From contig NZ_CP135996.1 in assembly GCF_029211325.2 (NCBI RefSeq), positions 682,001-746,000 on the forward strand: DNA of 64,000 nucleotides, in the 5' to 3' direction. Source of the DNA: Caproicibacterium argilliputei. GTDB taxonomy: Bacteria > Bacillota > Clostridia > Oscillospirales > Acutalibacteraceae. This document shows positions 25,745-33,668 of the stretch, piece after piece. Position 1 is the stretch's first letter. The number at the start of each line of letters is the position of its first letter. The notes below the pieces were generated by a model, which saw only the letters and a program-made list of their open reading frames with translations, made no database searches and had not been told where the DNA came from. The translations under genes and the position numbers were made by a program.

Positions 25745-25773
25745 TTGACAACCTCAGTTAGCGGTGGTAAACT
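25745..25773 (+). promoter_or_regulatory. Promoter of the feo operon
   Basis: TTGACA, a 17-bp spacer and TAAACT, ending 83 bp before the first FeoA start. The DtxR-like box at 25789 lies just downstream of the expected start site. Confidence 0.8.
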
Positions 25774-25788
25774 ATAAGCGTCGAAAGG

Positions 25789-25802
25789 TTAGCGCGCGCT
25801 AA
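25789..25802. promoter_or_regulatory. DtxR/IdeR-like box in the feo leader
   Basis: TTAGCGCGCGCTAA is a perfect 14-bp palindrome of the form TTAG-N6-CTAA, which resembles DtxR/IdeR/MntR-type metal-repressor sites. It lies next to the transcription start, where a repressor would block feo transcription under iron sufficiency. Confidence 0.55.
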
Positions 25803-25856
25803 TCTTTTACTTTGCACGGTGGTCAGCAAGCTGTTCATAAACAGGGGGTGGAAGGG

Positions 25857-26069
25857 ATGATGCCGATTTCGATGGCAGAGCCGGGAGAACCGGTCACCAT
25901 TCGCCGTATTGGCGGAAAAGACGAGGTGCGCCAGCACTTGGCAGAGCTTGGGTTCGTTGTCGGCGGAGAAGTGGTGGTGGTCAGTGAACTTGGCGGCAGC
26001 CTGATTTTACAGGTGAAAGACAGCCGGATTGCGCTGGACAGAACCATGGCAAATCGAATTCAATTTTAG
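25857..26069 (+). CDS. feoA: FeoA-family protein
   Basis: The 70-aa SH3-like protein starts MMPISMAEPGEPVTIRRIGG. It has the FeoA pattern LAELGFVVGGEVVVV and VKDSRIALDRTMANRI. ATG 25857 sits behind GGGGGTGGAAGGG. FeoA binds FeoB and supports Fe(II) uptake. It is the first of two FeoA genes in tandem. Confidence 0.9.
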   Translation: MMPISMAEPGEPVTIRRIGGKDEVRQHLAELGFVVGGEVVVVSELGGSLILQVKDSRIALDRTMANRIQF

Positions 26070-26081
26070 GGGGAGAGCATA

Positions 26082-26303
26082 GTGAAAACACTGAAAGATG
26101 TAAAAGTCAGCGAAAGCGCAACAATTGTCAGGCTTCACGGCGAGGGTGCCGTGAAGCGCCGCATTATGGACATGGGGCTTACCAAGGGAACCGAGCTTAC
26201 TGTGCGCAAGGTTGCGCCGCTGGGTGACCCCATGGAGCTGCATGTGCGCGGATATGAACTTTCTGTGCGCAAAGCAGATGCCGAACTGATTGAAGTCGAA
26301 TGA
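26082..26303 (+). CDS. feoA: Second FeoA-family protein
   Basis: The 73-aa protein starts at GTG 26082 behind GGGGGAGAG. It contains VRLHGEGAVKRRIMDMGLTK and the C-terminal VRGYELSVRKADAELIEV strand pattern of FeoA. Two FeoA paralogues before FeoB is a common arrangement in Clostridia. Confidence 0.9.
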   Translation: MKTLKDVKVSESATIVRLHGEGAVKRRIMDMGLTKGTELTVRKVAPLGDPMELHVRGYELSVRKADAELIEVE

Positions 26304-26321
26304 CTTCTTTATGGGCATAAG

Positions 26322-26335
26322 TTAGCCTCAACTAA
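26322..26335. promoter_or_regulatory. Second TTAG-N6-CTAA box, before feoB
   Basis: TTAGCCTCAACTAA matches the arms of the box at 25789. It lies 44 bp upstream of feoB, which may have its own metal-controlled start. The match covers only the 8 arm bases. Confidence 0.4.
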
Positions 26336-26378
26336 TAAAGTTTGTGTATGCTAAAAATGATTTTGAGGAGGAAAGCAA

Positions 26379-28541
26379 ATGGCAATTACAATTGCACTGG
26401 CCGGCAACCCGAACTGCGGCAAAACCACGCTGTTCAATGACTTGACCGGCTCCAGCCAGTATGTCGGCAACTGGCCGGGTGTAACGGTGGAAAAGAAGGA
26501 AGGCCGCCTGAAAGGGCACAAGGATGTCATTATTCAGGATTTGCCCGGCATTTACTCGCTTTCGCCGTATACGCTGGAAGAAGTCGTGACGCGCAACTAT
26601 TTGGTCAATGAGAAGCCGGACGTCATCCTGAACATCATCGACGGTACCAACATTGAGCGGAATCTGTACCTGACGACCCAGCTGCTGGAACTCGGCATTC
26701 CGGTGCTGATTGCAGTCAATATGATGGACTTGGTGCAGAAAAGCGGAGATCTCATTGATACCCAAAAGCTTGGCGCGGAGCTGCACTGCAGGGTGGTTGA
26801 AATCAGCGCGCTGAAAGGCAAGGGCGGCATGGAGGCGGCAGAGCAGGCAGCATCTCTGGCAGCCTCTACCGTACAGCCGGGCGACCGGCCCCACGTCTTT
26901 GAAGGCAGCGTCGAGCACGCCATTGCCCATGTGGAGGAATCTATTCAGGCAAAGGTGGATCTCAAAAATCTGCGTTGGTATGCCATCAAACTGTTCGAGC
27001 GCGATGAAAAGGTGCAGGAGGAGCTGAACCTGGACGAAGCGCTCAAAGCCCACCTGGAAGCGCATATTGCCGAGTGCGAAAAGGAGATGGAGGATGACGC
27101 GGAGAGCATCATCACCAACCAGCGCTATGCGTACATAAAGGGCGTAATCAACAAGGCTGTGCGTAAAAGAGCAAAAAAAGGCAGCTTGACAACCTCTGAT
27201 AAGATTGACCGCATCGTGACCAACCGCATTCTTGCTTTGCCGATTTTTGCGGGCATCATTTGGCTGATGTATTACATCTCTGTGACGACAGTCGGCGATG
27301 TGGCGACCAGTTTCATGAATGACACGCTGTTCGGCGCCGTCATTCCGGACGCAGTAACCGGCTGGTTGACCAGTGTGAATGCGGCGCCGTGGCTGCAGAG
27401 CCTGCTGGTGGACGGTATCATCGGCGGTGTGGGTACGGTTTTGGGCTTTGTGCCGCAGATGCTGCTGATTTTCTTCTTCCTGTCCGTTTTGGAGGATTCC
27501 GGTTATATGGCACGTGTGGCGTTCATCATGGACCGCATTTTCCGCCGCTTCGGTCTTTCTGGCAAGTCCTTTATTCCCATGCTGATTGGCTCCGGCTGCG
27601 GCGTGCCCGCTATCATGGCAACCCGTACCATTGAGAATGAAAAGGATCGCCGCATGACCATTATGCTGGCACCGTTCATTCCCTGCACTGCAAAAACGGT
27701 GATTATTGGCATGATTACCGTGACCTTCTTCCCGCATTCTTCATTCATTGCGCCGGCCATGTATCTGCTCGGCATTGTCATTATTGTGCTGTCCGGTATT
27801 GCGATGAAGAAGACCAAGTATTTTGGTGGGGACCCGGCACCGTTCGTCATGGAACTGCCGGCGTATCACATTCCGTCTTTCAAGGGCGTGCTGATTCATA
27901 TGTGGGAGCGCGCACGTGCATTCATTATCAAGGCAGGTACCATTATTTTTGTTGCCTGCGTTGTGATTTGGCTGCTGTCCAAGTTCAGCTGGAATATGCA
28001 GTTCCTGGATGACCAGATTGACCAGAGCATTTTGGCAAGCATCGGCGGTGCCGTTTCCTGGTTCTTTGCTCCGCTTGGCTTTGGCAACTGGAAAGGTGCG
28101 GTCGCGGTCATCAGCGCAGAGATGGCAAAGGAACAGGCAATCGGTACGCTGGCTGTGCTCAACGGCGTTGCAGACGGAGCTGCTGACAGCGCGGTTTCTG
28201 CTGGGATTGCCACCATGTTTACGGCAGCGGGCGCGTTTTCCTTCATGGTGCTTAACCTGTTTGACCCGCCCTGCCTGGTTGCCATGGCAACCACCATGCG
28301 CGAGATGGGCAGCCGCAAATGGGGCTGGATCGCCATCGGCTACCAGTGCGCGGTTGGTTATGCACTGGCGTTCATCTGCTACCAGTTCGGCGTTCTTTTC
28401 ACCGGTGCTTCCTTCAGCGTCGGCACAGCGTTTGCACTTGCAGTGATTGCGTTAATTATCTATCTGGTTGCACGGAAAAATAAGTATAAAGAACACAATA
28501 CAGAGTCGGTTCGTGCGGTTTCGGCCGCCGCCGGCAGGTAA
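26379..28541 (+). CDS. feoB: FeoB ferrous iron transporter
   Basis: The 720-aa protein has an N-terminal G domain (G1 GNPNCGKTTLFN, G3 DLPGIYS, G4 NMMD). A helical GDI-like region follows, then a polytopic membrane domain with two Gate motifs (GSGCGVPAIMATRTIENEKD in part). It pumps Fe(II) across the membrane with FeoA. ATG 26379 follows GAGGAGG. Length is normal for the family. Confidence 0.96.
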   Translation: MAITIALAGNPNCGKTTLFNDLTGSSQYVGNWPGVTVEKKEGRLKGHKDVIIQDLPGIYSLSPYTLEEVVTRNYLVNEKPDVILNIIDGTNIERNLYLTTQLLELGIPVLIAVNMMDLVQKSGDLIDTQKLGAELHCRVVEISALKGKGGMEAAEQAASLAASTVQPGDRPHVFEGSVEHAIAHVEESIQAKVDLKNLRWYAIKLFERDEKVQEELNLDEALKAHLEAHIAECEKEMEDDAESIITNQRYAYIKGVINKAVRKRAKKGSLTTSDKIDRIVTNRILALPIFAGIIWLMYYISVTTVGDVATSFMNDTLFGAVIPDAVTGWLTSVNAAPWLQSLLVDGIIGGVGTVLGFVPQMLLIFFFLSVLEDSGYMARVAFIMDRIFRRFGLSGKSFIPMLIGSGCGVPAIMATRTIENEKDRRMTIMLAPFIPCTAKTVIIGMITVTFFPHSSFIAPAMYLLGIVIIVLSGIAMKKTKYFGGDPAPFVMELPAYHIPSFKGVLIHMWERARAFIIKAGTIIFVACVVIWLLSKFSWNMQFLDDQIDQSILASIGGAVSWFFAPLGFGNWKGAVAVISAEMAKEQAIGTLAVLNGVADGAADSAVSAGIATMFTAAGAFSFMVLNLFDPPCLVAMATTMREMGSRKWGWIAIGYQCAVGYALAFICYQFGVLFTGASFSVGTAFALAVIALIIYLVARKNKYKEHNTESVRAVSAAAGR

Positions 28542-28562
28542 AACGACAGGAGGTGCGGCTTC

Positions 28563-28715
28563 ATGCTTGCAACAGTTCTTATTACACTGGTCTTGGTGGC
28601 GCTAATGGCAGCGGTCATTGCCAGGGAAATCTATAATCGAAAACATGGCAAAGGCGGCTGCAGCGGTTGCAGCGGAGGCTGCAGCAGCTGCTCCGGTAAC
28701 TGCCATCCCAAGTAA
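28563..28715 (+). CDS. FeoB-associated Cys-rich membrane protein, 50 aa
   Basis: An N-terminal membrane helix (TVLITLVLVALMAAVIA) is followed by REIYNRKHGK and a Cys-rich tail (GGCSGCSGGCSSCSGNC) with five Cys. This is the short FeoB-associated family found at the end of clostridial feo operons. ATG 28563 follows AGGAGGTG, 21 bp after feoB, with the operon terminator behind it. Confidence 0.88.
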   Translation: MLATVLITLVLVALMAAVIAREIYNRKHGKGGCSGCSGGCSSCSGNCHPK

Positions 28716-28730
28716 AAACGGTATCAAAAA

Positions 28731-28758
28731 AGGCGGGCTTTTTGCCCGCCTTTTTTTT
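28731..28758 (+). terminator. feo operon terminator
   Basis: AGGCGGGC and GCCCGCCT arms around a T-rich loop followed by TTTTTTT. The minus side also carries A-derived T bases, so it may serve the convergent AraC gene too. Confidence 0.9.
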
Positions 28759-28762
28759 GTCC

Positions 28763-29983
28763 TTATGCGCCCTGTACGGAGGAGGCGGTGTCTGCGTGGC
28801 TTGTTCCTTGAAAATTTCCATGCTCATCAAACAGCGGCATCTGTGCGGACTGCAACTGGTATTCCTTCGGCGTCAGGCCGGTGTGCTTCTTAAATAGGGA
28901 GATAAAGTAGCTTTGCGAAGAATAGGAAAGCAGGTAAGAAATTTCGGAAGAAGAATATTCCGAGTATTTGAGAAGCCCCTGCGCCTCCTCAATTTTTTGT
29001 TCATTGATGTAATCGACCAGTGACTGGCGCGTTTCCTTTTTAAAGAGTTGCGCCAAATAGCTGCTGTTGTACCCGGTGTAGGCGGCAATCGTTTGTACCT
29101 TCAGTTTTTCGAAAATATGGTTCTGCACATACTCCATGCACTTTTGAATCGGCTTGGAGTAGGAACTGAGCTTGGAACGCTTGACGCGGGTGGTGAACTC
29201 CAGCAGCACCTTTTCTGCCAGGCTGTCAACTTCCAGCGCAGAAGCGGCGCTTTCCACCCGCTGAATGTACGTGTCGGAAAGAGTGTATGCCACTTCGATG
29301 TTTAGACCGCCGTCAATGGCGGCACGCGTTGCCATGGTGACAAAGGCGATAAAGGCATTTTTGGACTGCCGAAGGTTGTCGTTCGGGTTTGAAACCATTA
29401 TGCCCACATTACCGGTGTAGGGCATTGCGGAGTAAAACTTGAGGTTCTTCAGGTCGTCGGTGCGGATGCACAGCCACAGGAGTTTTTCGTACTGGTACGT
29501 TCCGTGGTAGCGGTTCAGCTCTCTGGCAGACTGCAGGTTTTTGTCAAAATCCTTTTTGGTTTCAAGCCGGGTGTCGTTCATGCTGCCCAGAAAAAGGATT
29601 TCAGATTCTTCCAGCAACTCACCAGATGCTTCAAAGTGAATCAGCGTGACAGCCGATGTCAGCTTGGCGCTGAACGCCAAGTTAGATTTTTTGTCTAGCT
29701 TCTCTTGTACAGGGCCAATGATGTAAAGGCCGCACAGAATTTTTTCCTGCAGAACGGGTACCAGTGCGTAGTATTTGTGCGCATGGACAAAGACCACAGG
29801 CTCATTTCCATTTAAACTTTCCTGCAGCATGGAAACCAGCAGGGCATAGTCTGTTTTCAGGGCATCCTCTGTGCCGGACTGGCGCGGAAAGATGCACAGC
29901 ATGGTCATTTCCCGGTCAAAATAACGCACGGTTGTATCCAGAAGTTTGCTTAAGGATTTGCAAAGAACATGATACTGCTCCAT
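28763..29983 (-). CDS. AraC-family regulator with N-terminal sensory domain, 406 aa
   Basis: The C-terminal ~100 residues are a double HTH: EKLKVQTIAAYTGYNSSYLA, LFKKETRQSLVDYINEQKIE, then LLSYSSQSYFISLFKKHTGL and TPKEYQ. The ~270-residue N-terminal part is not a cupin and looks like a PocR/GAF-type ligand domain (tentative). It is divergent from the sugar ABC operon at 30301 and probably activates it. Confidence 0.88.
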   Translation of the reverse strand: MEQYHVLCKSLSKLLDTTVRYFDREMTMLCIFPRQSGTEDALKTDYALLVSMLQESLNGNEPVVFVHAHKYYALVPVLQEKILCGLYIIGPVQEKLDKKSNLAFSAKLTSAVTLIHFEASGELLEESEILFLGSMNDTRLETKKDFDKNLQSARELNRYHGTYQYEKLLWLCIRTDDLKNLKFYSAMPYTGNVGIMVSNPNDNLRQSKNAFIAFVTMATRAAIDGGLNIEVAYTLSDTYIQRVESAASALEVDSLAEKVLLEFTTRVKRSKLSSYSKPIQKCMEYVQNHIFEKLKVQTIAAYTGYNSSYLAQLFKKETRQSLVDYINEQKIEEAQGLLKYSEYSSSEISYLLSYSSQSYFISLFKKHTGLTPKEYQLQSAQMPLFDEHGNFQGTSHADTASSVQGA

Positions 29984-30169
29984 TTTTCTGTCACCTGCTT
30001 TGCGTGCGAAACCGCCTGCTTTTTCGGGCAGGCGTGTGGTGTGCGTTCCGTTTTCTTTTATTTTAGCGGAATTTTATGGAAAATGCTAGACACAGCACAG
30101 CCCCAGTGTCCTCAATTTATAAAAAAAGTACATTTAATCTGCTGATTGTATCAAAAATATATAAATTTT

Positions 30170-30184
30170 GATATTCCGAATATC
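30170..30184. promoter_or_regulatory. Palindrome between the AraC gene and the sugar ABC operon
   Basis: GATATTCCGAATATC is a perfect 15-bp inverted repeat, next to a second imperfect one (TCAAAA ... TTTTGA, ~30151-30171). Both lie in the AT-rich divergent region and are candidate regulator sites. I find no well-matched plus-strand sigma-A promoter in 29984-30300, as expected for an activator-dependent operon. Confidence 0.45.
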
Positions 30185-30300
30185 AATTTCTGACTATGAT
30201 TATTCATATTCCAAGCAAATGCCACACATTGCAGTTGCTTACTGGAGAGGCGTTCGTTTTAGCTTATCATTATTTGTGGAATTAGGTAGGAGGAAAGAAA

Positions 30301-31845
30301 ATGAGCAGGAAGAAAAGGATCGCAGCATTTCTGGTTGCAGCCGCCATGGTCGGTACTGTATTTACCGGATGCGGCAGCAGCACAAGCAGTTCGGGAGGCA
30401 CAGCGGGCAGCACCGCGGCAAAGTCTGCAGAAAGCGGTACGCCGACAGAGGTTACCATGGCGTTCATTACATTTGGCACCACACCGGACACTAACTCGGC
30501 GGCATTTCAGGCGATTAACAAGATTGCGGAAAAAGAAATCAATGTTAAAGTGAAGTTTTTGCCCATTAGCATCGGCGCTTGGCAGCAGAAGATTAACCTG
30601 ATGCTGTCCGGAACAGAAAGCCTGGATCTGATGTACTGCTTCGGTTCCAGTCTGCCGACTTATTATGCAAACGGACAGATTCTCAGCATGGAAAAATATC
30701 TGCAGCAGGACGCGCCTGATATTGAAAAGGCAGTCGGCACGGCATACATGAAAAACGGCCAGATGAATGGCGAACAGTATGCCGTGTCAGTGGCAAACCG
30801 CTACAATGGCGCCGGCTACGGCGTGGTGATGCGCCAGGATCTTTGCAAGAAGTATGGCATTGATGCTTCTAAAATTACAGACTATGATTCTTTGGAGGCA
30901 GCTCTGAAAGTTGTGCATCAGAAAGACCCGTCGCTGTATCCGCTGGTATCGCAGTCCAATAGTGTTACACTGATTGATACTGCGCACGACTGGGATATCC
31001 TCGGCGATGGCATTGGCGTTTTGATGAACAAAGGCAGCGACACGAAGGTTGTCAATCTGTATGAGCAGAAAGAGTACAAGGAAAAACTGGATATGGTGCA
31101 CCGTTGGTACAAAGAAGGTCTGATTATGAAAGATATCACGACCAATACGGATGCCGCCACCACCCTGCTCAAATCCGGGAAAGCCTTTGCAAGCCTTTAC
31201 CAGACTTACGCAGATGTTAAGGATATTGCCGCGGATGTGCAGATGTCAACCGGCTGCGCCGTTAATGTCGTGCAGATGGTTACGCCGTATGCAACCACTT
31301 CACAGGGGCTGTGGACACTGACAAAGAACTCAAAGAATCCGGACAAAGCCATGCAGTTCCTGAACCTTATGTATAAAAACGAAGAGCTCATGAACGATCT
31401 GGTGTACGGCGTGCAGGGTACGGATTACAACATCGTGAAAAACAGCTCCGGTAATAAGGCTGTGTCGTTCCCGTCCGGCGCAGATATGAGCAAAAACTGG
31501 TACGCAACCTTTGGTGCTGCAAACGCTTGGGAGTTCCCCAACCAGAAGCTGCAGTATCAGCTCAAGGATTACGACCCGGATTACCTGAAAAACACGGATG
31601 CTTACAACAAGACGGTTGTGGATTCCAAGGCAGTTGGCTTCTCGTTTGACAACTCTGACCTGACAACGGAAAACTCCAGCATTTCCAATGTGCTGACGCA
31701 GTACCGCGTTTCTTTGGAAGACGGCGTCAGCGACCCGGATACCGTGCTGCCGCAGATGATTCAAAAGCTGAAGGCAAGTGGCATCGAGAATTACGTTGCA
31801 GAAAAACAGAAGCAACTGGACAGCTGGCTGAAAGCAAGCAAGTAA
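30301..31845 (+). CDS. Sugar ABC transporter substrate-binding lipoprotein, 514 aa
   Basis: The protein starts MSRKKRIAAFLVAAAMVGTV and has a lipobox with Cys at FTGC (residue 24) followed by a Ser/Gly linker. The rest has the type 1 extracellular solute-binding fold, with an LplA-like C-terminus. ATG 30301 follows AGGAGG. It would deliver an oligosaccharide to the two downstream permeases, but those are broken, so it probably no longer supports uptake. No ATPase gene is present; such systems usually share a general MsmK-type ATPase. Confidence 0.9.
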   Translation: MSRKKRIAAFLVAAAMVGTVFTGCGSSTSSSGGTAGSTAAKSAESGTPTEVTMAFITFGTTPDTNSAAFQAINKIAEKEINVKVKFLPISIGAWQQKINLMLSGTESLDLMYCFGSSLPTYYANGQILSMEKYLQQDAPDIEKAVGTAYMKNGQMNGEQYAVSVANRYNGAGYGVVMRQDLCKKYGIDASKITDYDSLEAALKVVHQKDPSLYPLVSQSNSVTLIDTAHDWDILGDGIGVLMNKGSDTKVVNLYEQKEYKEKLDMVHRWYKEGLIMKDITTNTDAATTLLKSGKAFASLYQTYADVKDIAADVQMSTGCAVNVVQMVTPYATTSQGLWTLTKNSKNPDKAMQFLNLMYKNEELMNDLVYGVQGTDYNIVKNSSGNKAVSFPSGADMSKNWYATFGAANAWEFPNQKLQYQLKDYDPDYLKNTDAYNKTVVDSKAVGFSFDNSDLTTENSSISNVLTQYRVSLEDGVSDPDTVLPQMIQKLKASGIENYVAEKQKQLDSWLKASK

Positions 31846-31942
31846 GTTTTTAGCAGACCGCTGCAAACGGGGATGGCAGGAATGCATTCTGTGTCATCCC
31901 TGTTTCTGTGTATAGATTTCAAGGAAAGGATCGATTCATTTT

Positions 31943-32563
31943 ATGGCAAAGCCTTCGTATGCGATCGCCAGCCGGCGCAGTACACACAAAAAGAACTCCC
32001 GATACTGGCTCTTGTACCTCATGATGCTGCCCGGACTGCTGTATTTGCTGATTAACAACTACATTCCGATGTTTGGTATCATCATTGCGTTTAAAAAGTA
32101 CAATTACCGCAAGGGAATATTCGGCAGCAGCTGGGCAGGTCTTGACAACTTCAAATTTCTGTTTTCAACAACGGATGCCTTTGTAATCACCCGCAACACC
32201 ATCCTTTACAATCTGGTGTTCATGGTGGTTGGCACGGTGCTGGGGGTGTTCGTGGCAATCCTGCTGAATGAAATTACCAAGAAGTTTTTCTCTAAACTGT
32301 ACCAGACGGTCATTCTGTTTCCGCAGTTGATCTCCATGGTTATTGTCAGCTATTTGGCTTACGGTATGCTGAGTACCCAGACAGGCTTTATCAACAACAG
32401 TATCTTAAAGCCGCTGGGCATCGGTGAAATTTCGTGGTACAACGAACCAAAGTACTGGCCGGCAATTCTGCTGATTGTGAACATCTGGAAGGGCCTTGGC
32501 TACTCAGCAATTATGTACCCTTCCTCCATTGTCGGGATTGACAAAAGCTACTATGCAAATTCA
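31943..32563 (+). pseudogene. Sugar ABC permease 1 (LplB/YtcP-partner type), C-terminus deleted
   Basis: ATG 31943 opens a normal permease: YWLLYLMMLPGLLYLLINNY, three to four membrane helices and SSIVGIDKSYY at about residue 207. In intact relatives that last motif continues into EAAxIDGA (the EAA loop). Here the frame instead enters unrelated residues (ANSAWRHTSIWATAS) because the DNA switches to the second permease in another frame. About 100 C-terminal residues, including the EAA loop that contacts the ATPase, are missing. The shifted frame ends at 32785. Confidence 0.85.
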
Positions 32564-33285
32564 GCCTGGCGGCATACCAGTATCTGGGCGACAGCTTCAG
32601 CACCATTGCCAGTGCTTACGGAATTACCGTTCTCGTTACGCTCATCGGCACGACTGCGAGCATTGTCATCACGGCAATGCTGGCTTACCCGCTGTCACGG
32701 AAAGATCTGCCGAAGCGAAAGTTTTTTATGTTCTTCGTGGTGTTTACCATGCTGTTTAACGGCGGCCTGGTGCCAAGCTACTTAATGTGGACACAGGTCT
32801 TTCAAATGAAAGATTCGCTTGCCGCATACATCCTGCCCGGACTGCTGACCAATGCATTTTTCATCATTCTGATGAAAACCTATTTTGAAAACAGCATTCC
32901 GACTTCTTTGATCGAAGCGGCACAGATTGACGGCGCAAACGAAGCCATTATTCTGTTTAAGATTGTCATGCCGCTGGCGCTGCCGATTGTGGCGACGCTG
33001 GGGTTGTTCTCCGGGCTGAACTACTGGAATGACTGGATGAACGGCTTGATTTACATTTCTGACTCTCACAAATTCAGCATTCAGGTTTTGCTGAACCAAA
33101 TGCTGCAGGACATTCAGACGCTGTCCAGCGGCGTGGTGAAGCAGTCGGTGTCAACCAGCGCAATGCCGGCTTCTGGAGTGCGCATGGCCATTGCAGTGAT
33201 TGCGGCGCTGCCGATTATGGTCATCTATCCGTTCTTCCAGAAGTATTTCCAGAAGGGAATCATGGTAGGAGCGGTAAAAGGCTGA
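32560..33285 (+). pseudogene. Sugar ABC permease 2 (LplC/YtcP-like), N-terminus deleted
   Basis: From about 32560 the frame reads FSLAAYQYLGDSFSTIASAY and then VLVTLIGTTASIVITAMLAY, PLSRKDLPKRKFF, and a full C-terminal part with the EAA loop (SLIEAAQIDGANEAI) and stop at 33285. About 50-60 N-terminal residues and the start codon are absent; upstream in this frame is a stop (32539-32541). An internal Met at 32677 could start a 202-aa fragment. One deletion of roughly 450-550 bp fused the two permease genes out of frame. Confidence 0.85.
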
Positions 33286-33368
33286 AAGACATATACGGGT
33301 TAGATCCATTTCTGCTGTGCAGATCAAGTTATAAAAAGGAGGATGCTGTAGAGCATTTCCCAAAAAAG

Positions 33369-33404
33369 TCGGAGCAGTCACCTAAAAGGGGTTGGCTGCT
33401 CCGA
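33369..33404 (+). terminator. Terminator of the sugar ABC operon
   Basis: TCGGAGCAG and CTGCTCCGA arms followed by TTTTTTG. The 84 bp between permease 2 and this hairpin hold only a good RBS with a 2-codon frame (ATG CTG TAG at 33343), probably a gene remnant. From 33405 to 33668, upstream of cas3, I see no gene and no convincing promoter. Confidence 0.85.
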
Positions 33405-33668
33405 TTTTTTGTTGTAGAATGAGGTTGTGAAAAATTTTCCAGATTCCTTTTTGTATAACAGGTTATACGCTGGCATCATGGTGGATCTGTTAGTGATACG
33501 GAAAGTAGAGATAGAAATAGTGGGGGATCGAGTGTTAGGATAGAAGAACAGAAATTTCAATTTTTATGGTTCCGGATAGCAATCTTAAAAAAGTGGAATC
33601 AGAAAAAGGCTGCCCCTTTTTCTGCGGTAGCATGGGTAAAAATCAAAAGAAGTTGGAGGTCTGTAAAA

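Noticed and set aside
26328..27737. A 469-codon frame on the minus strand opposite feoB
   Set aside because: Fully antisense to a canonical FeoB with all G motifs; His/Gln-rich shadow product.
32496..32759. A separate small gene in the region between the two permeases
   Set aside because: It is the third frame across the deletion junction, overlapping both real permease fragments; no domain.
33343..33351. RBS plus ATG-CTG-TAG after permease 2 as a gene
   Set aside because: The frame is only two codons. It may be a remnant, but nothing supports a product.
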